Assembly: GCA_021840255.1 (NCBI GenBank) | Contig: JAKBYX010000001.1 | Location: 62,001 to 126,000 of the forward strand | Source of the DNA: Nitrospirota bacterium | GTDB taxonomy: Bacteria; Nitrospirota; Thermodesulfovibrionia; Thermodesulfovibrionales; JdFR-88 | Reading direction: 5' to 3' | Length of the DNA stretch: 64,000 bases | Shown: piece by piece, positions 44,825 through 53,884 of the stretch | How positions within the stretch are numbered: position 1 is the stretch's first letter | Layout of the letters: each line of letters opens with the position of its first letter | Translations under genes and position numbers: made by a program | Notes under the pieces: generated by a model | Database searches by the model: none | What the model was told of the DNA's origin: nothing | What the model saw: the letters and a program-made list of their open reading frames with translations, nothing else

Positions 44825-45661
44825 CTAAAATCCTGATGACGGGTCGTTAGTATATAAAACAGTGCCGTCGTTAAGGGTTACTCTGTATATTATAGTGCTT
44901 TTCCTTGCTGTAAAAGAAGTCTTTTTACGCCTTTCCCTTTTCCGGGGAAAAAATTCCCTCCGCGCATTCACAGGCGCGGAGGGCACAGTCCGGGTGTTTC
45001 CGCTATACGAGGCCAGGACCTTCTTCACATATGTTCCCGTCTCCTGGTATGGGGGAACGGCACCGTATTTTTCTATGCATCCCGGCCCCGCATTGTATGC
45101 CGCGAGCGCCAGCGTGACATTGCCCCCGAAGCGGTCAAGGAGGCTGCTTAGATACCTGACCCCTCCCTCGATGTTCTGCTGCGGGTCAAAGGGATCAAAG
45201 ACGCCGAGGGAACTGGCGGTGCCGGGCATAAGCTGCATAAGTCCCATTGCGCCTTTTGGCGATACGGCCATGCGGTTGTATCCGGATTCCGCGCTTATGA
45301 CCGCCCTCACCAGCGATGGGTCCACCCCGTATTTGCTGCACATATTCTGTATCAGGTTTTCGATATGGGGGTCTTTTTCTTTGTCCCGGGAAGAAACCCG
45401 GCAAAAGGCAGTGCCTTTCTTTTTGTGGCTGGCCGGGACGCTAACGCTGTCCGAGGCCACCTTCACGGCCCCGCTCGACGGGATATCTGTAAAATGAATC
45501 GAGCCGTCCGAACCCAGATATCTGTAAATGGCGGCGCCCGCTTCCGGCGGTGCAAAAAAGATCAGAGTTACGAGAATGGCTGCAAGAACCCATGATATTG
45601 ATCCGCGCCGAGAGCAAACAGCCGGGAGGCTGATGTAAGGAATTTTTTCTTTCATATTCAC
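44825..45661 (-). CDS. Lytic transglycosylase with DUF4124-like ends
   Basis: 278 residues. A hydrophobic signal segment, then a DUF4124-like repeat (AIYRYLGSDGSIHFTDIPSS), a Slt domain with ESGYNRMAVSPKGAMGLMQL (catalytic Glu in SAESG) and GGVRYLSSLLDRF, and a C-terminal second DUF4124-like piece (IIYRVTLNDGTVLYTNDPSS). It cleaves peptidoglycan in the periplasm. The final TIIYRVTLNDGTVLYTND mirrors the N-terminal repeat, an unusual arrangement. Confidence 0.92.
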   Translation of the reverse strand: MNMKEKIPYISLPAVCSRRGSISWVLAAILVTLIFFAPPEAGAAIYRYLGSDGSIHFTDIPSSGAVKVASDSVSVPASHKKKGTAFCRVSSRDKEKDPHIENLIQNMCSKYGVDPSLVRAVISAESGYNRMAVSPKGAMGLMQLMPGTASSLGVFDPFDPQQNIEGGVRYLSSLLDRFGGNVTLALAAYNAGPGCIEKYGAVPPYQETGTYVKKVLASYSGNTRTVPSAPVNARREFFPRKRERRKKTSFTARKSTIIYRVTLNDGTVLYTNDPSSGF

Positions 45662-45795
45662 TAGCTGCCCGTAGCAGCTACATTAAACTACATATTACAG
45701 GGCATAGTCAAACAGGGTTTTGTCTGTTTGTTTTTCGCCCGGCGGCAATGGCTTAGAGGATCATGAGACAGGTTTTTTGACAGAATGGCATCTTG

Positions 45796-45829
45796 GTGGG
45801 CGCGCCTCCCCCTCTGAAGGCACGCCCAC
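45796..45829 (-). terminator. GC-rich hairpin downstream of the cold-shock gene
   Basis: An 11-bp stem (45796-45806 with 45819-45829, one G-U pair) follows the csp stop on the minus strand. It lacks a T-run, so termination is only possible. Confidence 0.4.
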
Positions 45830-45850
45830 AGTTGAAATTGGCAGGATTTT

Positions 45851-46054
45851 TTAAAGTTTCTGGACGTTTGCGGCTTTGGGACCGCGCTCCCCATCAACGA
45901 TCTCAAAGTTCACCTTGTCCCCTTCGTTCAAGGTCTTGAAACCGTCTGTCATAATGGCTGAATAATGGACAAAGATATCAGGCCCGCTATCCTGCTGAAT
46001 GAATCCATACCCCTTGGTTTCATTGAACCACTTCACCTTTCCCTCGTACGACAT
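45851..46054 (-). CDS. Cold-shock domain protein
   Basis: 67 residues, complete CspA fold: [15 protein letters not shown] (RNP1), DIFVHYSAI (RNP2) and GPKAANVQ. Single-stranded nucleic acid chaperone. A strong promoter at 46129-46157 gives a leader of about 70 bases. Confidence 0.96.
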   Translation of the reverse strand: MSYEGKVKWFNETKGYGFIQQDSGPDIFVHYSAIMTDGFKTLNEGDKVNFEIVDGERGPKAANVQKL

Positions 46055-46128
46055 GCTTCTGACCCTCCTTCTTCCCTCCCAGGGAAAATGAACTACGGCT
46101 ATCTGCCTGTCAAAGCAAGCTAATTTCC

Positions 46129-46157
46129 TTTATAGCACGCGTCAAGCGCAATGTCAA
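46129..46157 (-). promoter_or_regulatory. Sigma-70 promoter of the cold-shock gene
   Basis: On the minus strand TTGACA (46157-46152), 17 bp, TATAAA (46134-46129). Near consensus. Confidence 0.8.
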
Positions 46158-46350
46158 TAATATTTTCAAACGAAAAGGCGCTCCTGAACTCTTTGATTTT
46201 AATAAAAAATAATAAAAAAGATCGCCGGCTTCCGGGGGCATGCGCTGCACATGGAACAACCGGCGCGTGAAAACGGTCCGCCAACAAGATAAGGTCCCCC
46301 GGGAAAATCCCTCCTTGATCCACCGCTGCAAAAGAAGACCTTTATATAAT

Positions 46351-46379
46351 TTGAATTATGCCCGGTTAATTGCTACAAT
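46351..46379 (+). promoter_or_regulatory. Sigma-70 promoter of rimP-nusA
   Basis: TTGAAT (46351-46356), 17 bp, TACAAT (46374-46379). It lies about 155 bp before rimP, leaving a long leader. Confidence 0.75.
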
Positions 46380-46417
46380 AAAAATGTAATCTTATTTTGG
46401 GGTTTTCAACTTTTGAG

Positions 46418-46444
46418 AGAGTGGGCGACCACTCTTTTGTTTTA
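46418..46444 (+). promoter_or_regulatory. rimP leader hairpin (attenuator candidate)
   Basis: A perfect stem AGAGTGG/CCACTCT with a GCGA loop is followed by a T-rich run inside the rimP leader, before the start codon. The placement fits transcription attenuation of the rimP-nusA operon, which would be auto-regulation by NusA; a stem of this GAGTGGGC type precedes rimP in many bacteria. Confidence 0.55.
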
Positions 46445-46531
46445 TATGGACATGATGACTGAGAGGGTCAGGTATCATGAAAAAAAGCCCTCCGGGGTAA
46501 GCACAGGCGGGTAGGAGTTTTTTGATCTGAC

Positions 46532-46987
46532 ATGGGCAGGACAGAGGCAAAGATAGGTCAATTGGCCCAAAAGGCCGCCGGGGGACTGGGATACACGGTG
46601 GAGTCGGTTGAACTGCTTGGCAGCGGGGCAAAACTCCTGCTGAGGATAAGCATAGACAAGGAAGGGGGAGTCACTATCCGGGACTGCGAGCTCATGAGCA
46701 GGGAAATAGGCGCTCTTCTGGATGTGGAGGACCTCATCCCAAGCCGGTACCACCTGGAGGTTTCCTCTCCGGGTCTGGACCGGCCGCTGAAAGGCCCTGC
46801 CGATTTCAAGAAGCAGACTGGGAAACTCATCCGGGTAACCACCAGAAAGCCTTTTGACGGGCAGTCCTTGCTTATAGGAAGACTGCAAAAAGCTGAAGAC
46901 AACTCTTTTTTGATCGCCGTAGGGGAGAAGGAACTGGAGATCCCTTACGATGCCGTTGCAAAGGCGCGGCTTGAAATCGAGATATAG
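46532..46987 (+). CDS. rimP: Ribosome maturation factor RimP
   Basis: 151 residues (DUF150). It helps 30S subunit assembly. The LLLRISIDKEGGVTIRDCEL and HLEVSSPGLDRPLKGP segments are diagnostic. Directly ahead of nusA as usual. Confidence 0.96.
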   Translation: MGRTEAKIGQLAQKAAGGLGYTVESVELLGSGAKLLLRISIDKEGGVTIRDCELMSREIGALLDVEDLIPSRYHLEVSSPGLDRPLKGPADFKKQTGKLIRVTTRKPFDGQSLLIGRLQKAEDNSFLIAVGEKELEIPYDAVAKARLEIEI

Positions 46988-47020
46988 GTTTTTTACTCAG
47001 GGGAAGAGACAGGGGGAGAG

Positions 47021-48148
47021 ATGAAAGAAATAGCGTTCCTTATAGACCAGATTTGCCGGGAAAAAGGCATTTCCAAAGATGTGCTCGTGGGGGCGCTGGA
47101 ATCAGCGCTGCTCTCCGCTGCGCGGAAACGCTATGGGGGAAGGACCAATATAAACCTGAGGATAGACCCCGACACTCTCAAGATCAACGTGTTCGAGGAG
47201 AAACGGATCGTGGAGAACGTTCAGAACGCGGACGAAGAGATATCAGTGGAAGACGCCGCGGAGGAGTTCCCCGGAAAGAATCTGGGCGAAGTTGTGGAAT
47301 TGCCCATGGCGCCCATGGATTTCGGCCGCATAGCGGCCCAGACAGCAAAACAGGTGATACTGCAGCGCATGCGCGAGGCGGAGCGCGACGCCCTTTTTAA
47401 CGAGTTCAAGGGCAAGGTCGGCCAGGTGGTAAGCGGCAGTGTCCTGAGGAAGGAAAAGAACTTCTATTATATAAACATAGGCAAAACCGAAGCGGTGCTG
47501 CCTGTGAAAGAGACCCTGGCAAGCGAAACATTGAGAAGAGGGGATTTCGTCAAGGCATATATTGAGGACATCCGGATCACGCCCAAGGGCCCTGTAATAC
47601 TGGTGTCCAGGGCCACGCCTAAATTCGTGGCGGAGCTTTTCAGGATGGAGGTGCCGGAGATATCCGAGGGGCTCGTAAAAATAAAGGACATAGTCAGGGA
47701 ACCGGGGGAAAGGACCAAGGTGGCCGTTTTTTCAACCGACAGCTCCATAGACCCGGTTGGCGCCTGCGTCGGCATGAAGGGCACCAGGGTACAATCAATT
47801 GTCAGGGAGCTTAAGGGCGAACGGATAGACATAATACCCTGGAACGACGACCCGCGGGTGCTCATAGCCAGGGCGTTAAGCCCTGCCACCATAGACAGGG
47901 TAGGCATAAACGAAGAGGAGAAGACTGCGATGGTCGTCGTTTCCGATCAGCAGCTGTCCATTGCCATAGGCAAAAAGGGCCAGAACGTGAGGCTCGCCAT
48001 GAAGCTTACCGGCTGGGATATAGACATAATAAGTGATACCGAATACTCCAAAATAAAGATGGAAGAGGCAGAAGCGGCCTTTGACGAGGCGCTCCGGGAT
48101 ACCAAGAAGGAACGGGAGAAACAGGAAAAGGCCCCGGCTGAGGACTAA
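47021..48148 (+). CDS. nusA: Transcription factor NusA
   Basis: 375 residues: N-terminal RNAP-binding domain, S1 domain (VGQVVSGSVLRKEKNFYYIN), two KH domains (DPVGACVGMKGTRVQSIV and SIAIGKKGQNVRLAMKLTG) and an acidic end. It lacks the C-terminal acidic repeats of E. coli NusA, as is normal outside proteobacteria. infB, which normally follows, is absent; an intrinsic terminator comes next. Confidence 0.97.
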   Translation: MKEIAFLIDQICREKGISKDVLVGALESALLSAARKRYGGRTNINLRIDPDTLKINVFEEKRIVENVQNADEEISVEDAAEEFPGKNLGEVVELPMAPMDFGRIAAQTAKQVILQRMREAERDALFNEFKGKVGQVVSGSVLRKEKNFYYINIGKTEAVLPVKETLASETLRRGDFVKAYIEDIRITPKGPVILVSRATPKFVAELFRMEVPEISEGLVKIKDIVREPGERTKVAVFSTDSSIDPVGACVGMKGTRVQSIVRELKGERIDIIPWNDDPRVLIARALSPATIDRVGINEEEKTAMVVVSDQQLSIAIGKKGQNVRLAMKLTGWDIDIISDTEYSKIKMEEAEAAFDEALRDTKKEREKQEKAPAED

Positions 48149-48249
48149 GGCGAAACAACAGTCGCAGGCATGTCAAAACAGAGGTCCTTCAAGGATTTTT
48201 CTGTGCTAAATAAGCTTTTTTGAAATAAGCGTGGGCGTTTTTTTGCAAG

Positions 48250-48282
48250 TCATACCGGCGAAAGCCGGTATGATTATTTTTA
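48250..48282 (+). terminator. Terminator-like hairpin after nusA
   Basis: A perfect 10-bp stem (TCATACCGGC with GCCGGTATGA) and a GAAA tetraloop are followed by a T-rich run (TTATTTTTA). Confidence 0.75.
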
Positions 48283-48380
48283 GGGAGCGCTTTATGCGAA
48301 GTACCCAACAGGAATCTCAGTAGAGCCAAAAAAACAGATCAGCGGAACAAAAAACTGATACCCACTCCTGCCGGGCCTGC

Positions 48381-48785
48381 CTAAACCTGGATGACCGAGT
48401 CTTCCCCTCCGAACTCATTCTTTACATATTTGTCCGCGCACCAGTCATTTTCCCATTTTGTATCATCCACGAGATACTTGAACCGGTATTCATGGTTCGC
48501 GGGGATCTCCAGGGCAAGCTGGAAGCTGCCGTCTTTCTGTTTTTTCATAATGTTGGCGTTGTGGTCCCATTGGTTGAAATCACCGACGATGGCGACCTTC
48601 CGGGCATCGGGGACTGCCTCCGCGGGCAAAAAGAAAACTACTTTGCAAGTGTCCCGGTTCTTAGGATAGGTCTTTTTGAGCCCCTCTTCCACGGCAACAT
48701 CCTTTTGCCCGGCGGACTTCGAGGGTTCCTCTTTAGCTGCGGATCCGTTTTTTGCTGTTTTTGTGGGCGACATCTTTTTCATCAA
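48381..48785 (-). CDS. Glycogen-recognition (CBM48-like) domain protein
   Basis: 134 residues. A polar Lys/Ser-rich N-terminus is followed by a single AMPK-type carbohydrate-binding fold: KVAIVGDFNQWDHNANIM and YRFKYLVDDTKWENDW. It likely binds glycogen or starch, targeting something to it; the domain is not fused to an enzyme. Monocistronic. Confidence 0.88.
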   Translation of the reverse strand: MMKKMSPTKTAKNGSAAKEEPSKSAGQKDVAVEEGLKKTYPKNRDTCKVVFFLPAEAVPDARKVAIVGDFNQWDHNANIMKKQKDGSFQLALEIPANHEYRFKYLVDDTKWENDWCADKYVKNEFGGEDSVIQV

Positions 48786-48950
48786 ACAACCTCCAAGGTA
48801 ATTATGAATAAAAATTTAAAAATTATATCCCTATTTCTTCTTTTATCACAAAACAAACCTCTTTTCCAGATTTTTTATTTCATTTCTGTCATGGTTCCGG
48901 AGCCACGGACTTTAAAAGACCACTAAAGATATGTTATAAAAGTGGTTCAG

Positions 48951-50048
48951 ATGAAGATCGCAATAATCGGGTTTTCAAATTCCGGCAAAACAACCATATT
49001 CAATGCGCTTACAGGCCTGGGGCTCCCCACCAGTTCCTATCCGTCTACCGGCGGCGAAGCCCGCGTGGGCGTGGTAAATGTGCCTGATGAACGGATAGAC
49101 AACCTGTCCGGCATCTTCAAGCCGGCCAAGACCACATATGCCACCGTGGACTATGTGGACTATATAGGGTTCACCAGGGGGGACACCAAACAGAACGCCA
49201 AGGTCCATGCGCACATAAAGGACGCCGATGCCCTGTTGCAGGTGGTAAGGGCTTTCGAGGACCCTTCCGTGCCCCACCCGCTTGGCGATACCGACCCGAT
49301 GAGGGACCTGCGCTCCCTGGAGGCGGAACTGGTGCTAGGCGACCTTATGCTTGTGGAAAAAAGACTGGAAAGCATAGAGGAATCCATTAAAAAAGGAAGG
49401 AAAGAAAAGGTAAGCGACGCCGAACGCGCGGTGCTCGTGAGATGCCGCGAAGCCCTCGATGCGGAAAAACCTCTAAGAGAAATCGAGTTCAGCCAGGAAG
49501 AGCTGAAGGCCGTAAGGCACCTTGAATTCCTTTCCATAAAGCCTGAAGTGGTTGTCTTCAATGTGGCGGAAGAGATGCTTCCAGATGAAAAAGCGCTGGA
49601 GGCGCTGCTCCAGGAAGCCCGCGAGATGCTGAAAGGAAACTCCGCGGCCCTTTCCATGTCCGGCAAGATAGAGATGGAGCTTGCCCAGTTGGCCCCTGAG
49701 GAGCAGAAGGCGTTCCTTTCTGACCTGGGCATCGAAGAGCCAGCCCTGCGCAGGCTTATAAAGGTATCCTATGGCTTATTGAGGCTCATTTCTTTTTTCA
49801 CCGCGGGGGAAGACGAGGTAAAGGCATGGACCATAAAAGAGGGGACCACTGCGTCAAAGGCGGCGGGCAAGATACACTCTGACATAGAAAAAGGGTTCAT
49901 AAGGGCCGAGATCGTCTCCTACGAGGATTTTTTAATGAAATGCGGCGGCTCCATGGCGGAGGCCAGGAAGCTTGGCGTTTTCCGTCTCGAAGGCAGAGAC
50001 TACCCCGTTAAGGATGGGGACATCATAAACTTCAGGTTCAACGTCTGA
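48951..50048 (+). CDS. YchF/OBG-type GTPase with TGS domain
   Basis: About 365 residues. P-loop GFSNSGKTTIFNALTG replaces the GxPNVGKST of YchF, and the switch region PDERIDNLSGIFKPAKTTYA follows. A coiled coil in the middle and a C-terminal TGS domain (AWTIKEGTTASKAAGKIHSD) close the protein. YchF hydrolyses ATP and interacts with ribosomes; the altered loop suggests a divergent paralogue. The start is taken at ATG 48951, a GTG three codons earlier being possible. Confidence 0.85.
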   Translation: MKIAIIGFSNSGKTTIFNALTGLGLPTSSYPSTGGEARVGVVNVPDERIDNLSGIFKPAKTTYATVDYVDYIGFTRGDTKQNAKVHAHIKDADALLQVVRAFEDPSVPHPLGDTDPMRDLRSLEAELVLGDLMLVEKRLESIEESIKKGRKEKVSDAERAVLVRCREALDAEKPLREIEFSQEELKAVRHLEFLSIKPEVVVFNVAEEMLPDEKALEALLQEAREMLKGNSAALSMSGKIEMELAQLAPEEQKAFLSDLGIEEPALRRLIKVSYGLLRLISFFTAGEDEVKAWTIKEGTTASKAAGKIHSDIEKGFIRAEIVSYEDFLMKCGGSMAEARKLGVFRLEGRDYPVKDGDIINFRFNV

Positions 50049-50243
50049 TCTGATCTTCGTCCCCATTTTTAATTTTTGAGCCTCTAACCGGAAACAAAAA
50101 CAAAAACAAAGCTTCCTTTGTTTCCCCGCAGGCCAAAAAACAAAAATTAAAAAAGGGCAGCGCAGTTAAACACAAGAGAATCATTGCCTGGCTGCCCCTG
50201 ACAGGGGGAAAAAACAAAAACGAAAACCCACCCTTGGATTATT

Positions 50244-50483
50244 TCATTTTTTCCTTATAAGAAAAATTACATTACCGCCCGGCTCGTCCCTGATCTCCAG
50301 CAAGTCTGAACCCATGTGCTTCACAACGGCCGGGATGTCCGATTTCGAGCCCGGATCCGACGCAATGACCTCAAGGACCTGCCCGGCGGATACCTCCTTG
50401 AGCGCCTTCTTTGTTTTCATGACCGGCAGGGGGCAGGTCAGCCCTTTGCAATCGACTATCTTATCAGCGATAATGCTTGCCAT
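50244..50483 (-). CDS. TusA-family sulfur carrier
   Basis: 79 residues with DCKGLTCPLPVMKTKKAL, the canonical CPxP helix. Last gene of YeeE-DUF302-TusA. It would receive sulfur from the transporter encoded two genes upstream. RBS AGGAGG precedes the ATG. Confidence 0.95.
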   Translation of the reverse strand: MASIIADKIVDCKGLTCPLPVMKTKKALKEVSAGQVLEVIASDPGSKSDIPAVVKHMGSDLLEIRDEPGGNVIFLIRKK

Positions 50484-50530
50484 TTTACAGCCTCCTTTAA
50501 ATATTTTTTATTTTTGGTGACATATAATTT

Positions 50531-51076
50531 TCAAAACTTTTCCTTTACGACATCATTCACGATCCCGCCCAGCAGTTTATCAACCTCTTCAAGCTCCGCC
50601 TTGCCGGAATTGTTTTTCCAAACGGGGCGCTCATAGGAGAGGTAAACCGTTTTTTCGTCCCCCGGAAGGGTGTAGACGGCTATCCTGTACGGACAGAAGG
50701 CGATAAAATGAGGGTTCTTTTCCATCATGTCCCTTGATACCACCGCGCTGCAAAACTCCAGGACTTTTGCCCTTGCAAATATCCGTTTAGTCCTGCCAAG
50801 CGCCTTTCCCGTGCGGTCAAGCATCTTCTGCACATGAGAAACTCCCGAGACCACGAGTCCGCGGTTTGTGATCGCCATGTTCAGATCGTCCCATACGGTA
50901 TTGAAATCCCCCTGCACGGAGCGTATTACGACCGGCCCGTCCCTCAGAGTGCCTGCAAGCGCAGCCTGAGAGCCGAAACAGTACATAAGGCACAGGGCCA
51001 GGAATAGGGCCAGAGCTTCGATCAGAAGCAGGCGCAAAAGCCGCGCCTTCCTCCTTCCGCCGAAAGGATTTTTCAT
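50531..51076 (-). CDS. DUF302 protein with signal anchor
   Basis: 181 residues. A signal anchor (LLLIEALALFLALCLMYCF) is followed by a DUF302 domain: VQGDFNTVWDDLNMAITNRGLVV, then SHVQKMLDRTGKALG and the FCPYRIAVYTLP strand. DUF302 proteins are often found near YeeE and TusA but their job is not known. Lies 1 bp after the YeeE stop. Confidence 0.8.
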   Translation of the reverse strand: MKNPFGGRRKARLLRLLLIEALALFLALCLMYCFGSQAALAGTLRDGPVVIRSVQGDFNTVWDDLNMAITNRGLVVSGVSHVQKMLDRTGKALGRTKRIFARAKVLEFCSAVVSRDMMEKNPHFIAFCPYRIAVYTLPGDEKTVYLSYERPVWKNNSGKAELEEVDKLLGGIVNDVVKEKF

Positions 51077-51077
51077 T

Positions 51078-52304
51078 TCATGCTTCTCTCATTATTCTCC
51101 AGGTCATAAATTTTGCCCCGGATATCGCGCCCACAAAGATGAAGGACATTGTCAGAAAGCTGCCGGCAGAAAGTGTGGATATCCCGCTCAACCCCTGCCC
51201 TATGTTGCATCCCATTGCAAGCACGGCCCCAAAACCCATCAGCAACCCGCCGATCAGGTTGTACTTGAACTGCTGGAGGGGCGGCGCGATCCAGTTGAAG
51301 CTGCCGCTTATGAGGGCGGAAATAAAAGCGCCCGCTATCACCCCGAACACAGTGGCTACGGCGAAATTGATGGTCTCTCCTGTCCAGAGGATTATGTATC
51401 TGAAGGCCTGGGCGTCGGCAAGCGCAAATGTCAGGCTCTTTGGCCCCCAGGCCTGCAGCAGCATGGGGTCATCGGGTCCGGAAAAAGAGAATGTGTCCAC
51501 GTTGGGCAATGCCTTGAACGCCAGGCCGTTGACCCACCACGCCGCAGCTATTATCAGCCCTATGGCAGCCCCGGCCAGCGGCCATTTAAGTTTTCGCCAT
51601 TCCGAGTCCTTAGGGGACCTTAACATAAATATAAGCAGGGCCGCCTCTATCAGCAGGACCGTAAGCCATACGGGCGCCTGGCCAAACAGGTTTGGCAGAT
51701 ATTGGCTCTTTAAATTCAGGGTCAATTTGTCCAGGTAATTCGCTCTGACCGTGGCTGTGATGCCCCACAAGGTGGCCCCGGAAGAAAAAATGAACGCAAG
51801 CACGCTCACAAGCCCTCCAAGGTTGCCCTCCCCGGCCCGCACGAGTATCCGGCTGGCACAGCCGCCGGCATATACGATGCCCACGCCGAAAATGAACCCC
51901 CCTGCTATGTAGCTGAACCATGTAAAGGGAGAGCTTATGTATATACTGCGGGAAATGTCCACGAAGCCGGCCCTGTATAGCAATTGGGTGGCCGGTATAG
52001 CAACGAAAAGCGCCATGGCATATGCTCGTGTCTGAGTCAGGTCGCGGGTGGTCACCACATTATGACAGGCCGCGGCTATACAGAACTTGGACCTTTGCAC
52101 CACCGCACCCAAAAGGCCCCCCAGCAAAAAGCCGGATACCACAACCGCTGTCTCGATCGATTTCTTGATGGCGTGCACCTGGCCGTCCGATAAGCCCTGG
52201 GCATTGAGCGAAGCATACGCCTTGATCCTGATGATATAGTAGGCTATCCAGAGGACCGCACCCAGCATCAACGCGGCACCGAGCGCCTTTCTGCTTTTTG
52301 ACAT
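51078..52304 (-). CDS. YeeE/YedE-family transporter
   Basis: 408 residues, about ten membrane helices. Family cysteines: RSKFCIAAACHNVVTTRD, YAGGCASRILVRAGEGN and MGCNIGQGLSG. The RBS GGGGAGGA precedes the ATG. A sigma-54 promoter with twin operator sites lies upstream. With DUF302 and TusA it forms a compact import and relay unit for a sulfur compound beside the sox genes. Confidence 0.92.
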   Translation of the reverse strand: MSKSRKALGAALMLGAVLWIAYYIIRIKAYASLNAQGLSDGQVHAIKKSIETAVVVSGFLLGGLLGAVVQRSKFCIAAACHNVVTTRDLTQTRAYAMALFVAIPATQLLYRAGFVDISRSIYISSPFTWFSYIAGGFIFGVGIVYAGGCASRILVRAGEGNLGGLVSVLAFIFSSGATLWGITATVRANYLDKLTLNLKSQYLPNLFGQAPVWLTVLLIEAALLIFMLRSPKDSEWRKLKWPLAGAAIGLIIAAAWWVNGLAFKALPNVDTFSFSGPDDPMLLQAWGPKSLTFALADAQAFRYIILWTGETINFAVATVFGVIAGAFISALISGSFNWIAPPLQQFKYNLIGGLLMGFGAVLAMGCNIGQGLSGISTLSAGSFLTMSFIFVGAISGAKFMTWRIMREA

Positions 52305-52370
52305 TTATTCCTCCCCATTTTCCATAAAGATCTGCGGCATCCGATTTCGAACTATTCACCTTTGAAACAA

Positions 52371-52385
52371 GCATTTTTTGTGCCA
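52371..52385 (-). promoter_or_regulatory. Sigma-54 promoter of YeeE-DUF302-TusA
   Basis: On the minus strand TGGCAC (52385-52380), five A, then ATGC (52374-52371): one mismatch in the -12 box, GC kept. Predicted start near 52359, 55 bases before the ATG. Confidence 0.8.
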
Positions 52386-52434
52386 GAAAATGATTCCGGA
52401 TAATGGGGGATAACAGGCAGGAAGGGGCAGAGAG

Positions 52435-52482
52435 TGTTCAGAAATGCACAACTTGCTTAAAGGAGATGTCCTTTTCTGAACA
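52435..52482. promoter_or_regulatory. Twin activator sites upstream of YeeE-DUF302-TusA
   Basis: Two 16-bp palindromes of the form TGTNC-N6-GNACA lie at 52435-52450 and 52467-52482, centres 32 bp apart. The same motif and the same spacing recur before the sox operon. They lie between this promoter and the regulator gene, at typical enhancer distance. Confidence 0.8.
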
Positions 52483-52537
52483 TTTTCAGCAACGGAACTT
52501 TGTTTTTATTTAAAGGCCTTAAAATAATTGGGAGAGT

Positions 52538-53884
52538 TTACAATAAATTGTATTTGACCATCTTGGTCCTGAGCTGCCTTCTCGTTATGCCCAGCCGGTC
52601 CGAGGCCTTTGTCTGGTTCCAGTCCTCAGCCTCCAGAGCGCCCAGGATGGCAGCTTTCTCAAGGTCCGGGAGTTTCATTTTCTGCAGGCCGGCGAGCTTT
52701 TCCTCTTCCGCTTCCCTTGAGCCGGCCTCCAGTATCTTTTTGGGCAGGTCGGAGGGAGCGATGGTATCGAACCCGGTCAGCACGACCGCCCTTTCGATGA
52801 CGTTTTCAAGCTGCCTGATATTGCCTGGCCAGTCGTATGCGATGAAGGCTTCCATTGTCCTTCGATCAATGCCTTTTATGAATTTCTGGTTCTGTCCGGC
52901 ATATTTTTTCAGGAAGTATTCGGCCAAAAGGGGGATGTCCTCCTTGCGTTCCCTAAGGCTTGGCGTCTGGATGGGTATCACGTTAAGGCGGTAAAAAAGG
53001 TCTTCCCTGAACCTCCCGCTTCTTATTTCCTCTTCGAGGTCCCTGTTGGTGGAAGCCAATATCCTGCATTCCGCCTTCACCGGGCCTGTTCCGCCAACCC
53101 TGTAAAATTCCTTCTCCTGTATGAACCTGAGGAGCTTTATCTGCAACGCCAGGGACATCTCTCCAACTTCGTCCAGGAAAAGCGTGCCCTTATTCGCCAT
53201 CTCCGCTTTCCCCAATTCCCTCGATGACGCCCCTGTGTAGGAGCCCGCCTCATGGCCAAACAGCTCGTTTTCCATAAGATCGGCGGGAATAGCGCCGCAA
53301 TTTATGGCAACGAACCGGAAGGCCTGCCTCCTGGAAACATTATGTATCGCGCGCGCGATTAGCTCCTTGCCTGTGCCGGACTCTCCGGTGATCAGCACAT
53401 TGGAACGGCTGTCGCAAACGATCCGGATGGTGTCCAGTATCTCCTGTATGGCCGGGCTTTTCCCTATGATGCCGTACTGGTCTTTTTCCTCACGGGCGAT
53501 CTCCTTCCCGAGCTCCGGTTTCTTATGAAGGAGACTGTGTTTCACGACCGCAAGCAGTTCGTCCGATTCGACCGGCTTGGTAAGATAATTCACTGCCCCG
53601 GCCCTCATGGCCTCAACCGCGTTTTCGATGCTCCCGTACGCGGTCATTACAATAACCGGCAGATCGGGATTTTTTTCCTTCATCCAGTTCAAAAGGTCCA
53701 GCCCGGAGCGCCCGGGCAGCCTCATATCGGTCAGGACAAGATCGAAGGTCTGCCCGGAGATAAATTTTGAAGAGGCCTCCTCGAAATTTATTGCGGTCTC
53801 CACATTGAAGCCTTCCTGCCTCAAGACCCTGCCCAGGAGCCGCAGGATGTTTCTTTCATCTTCGACTATCAGTATTCTTTCCAT
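52538..53884 (-). CDS. NtrC-family sigma-54 activator of the sox/YeeE loci
   Basis: 448 residues. Receiver (EDERNILRLLGRVLRQEG, phospho-Asp in VLTDMRLPGRSG), AAA+ domain with Walker A GESGTGKEL, GSYTGA loop (GAFTGA with A to S and F to Y), Walker B LFLDEVGEM, and a Fis-type DNA-binding end (SDRLGITRRQLRTKMVKYNL). It overlaps its kinase by one base. The twin sites between it and the YeeE operon and before the sox operon are its likely targets. Confidence 0.95.
   Translation of the reverse strand: MERILIVEDERNILRLLGRVLRQEGFNVETAINFEEASSKFISGQTFDLVLTDMRLPGRSGLDLLNWMKEKNPDLPVIVMTAYGSIENAVEAMRAGAVNYLTKPVESDELLAVVKHSLLHKKPELGKEIAREEKDQYGIIGKSPAIQEILDTIRIVCDSRSNVLITGESGTGKELIARAIHNVSRRQAFRFVAINCGAIPADLMENELFGHEAGSYTGASSRELGKAEMANKGTLFLDEVGEMSLALQIKLLRFIQEKEFYRVGGTGPVKAECRILASTNRDLEEEIRSGRFREDLFYRLNVIPIQTPSLRERKEDIPLLAEYFLKKYAGQNQKFIKGIDRRTMEAFIAYDWPGNIRQLENVIERAVVLTGFDTIAPSDLPKKILEAGSREAEEEKLAGLQKMKLPDLEKAAILGALEAEDWNQTKASDRLGITRRQLRTKMVKYNLL

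Noticed and set aside
52441-52456. TTGC near 52453 as part of a plus-strand sigma-54 box
   Set aside because: The upstream element is only three bases away instead of five and no gene follows in that direction.
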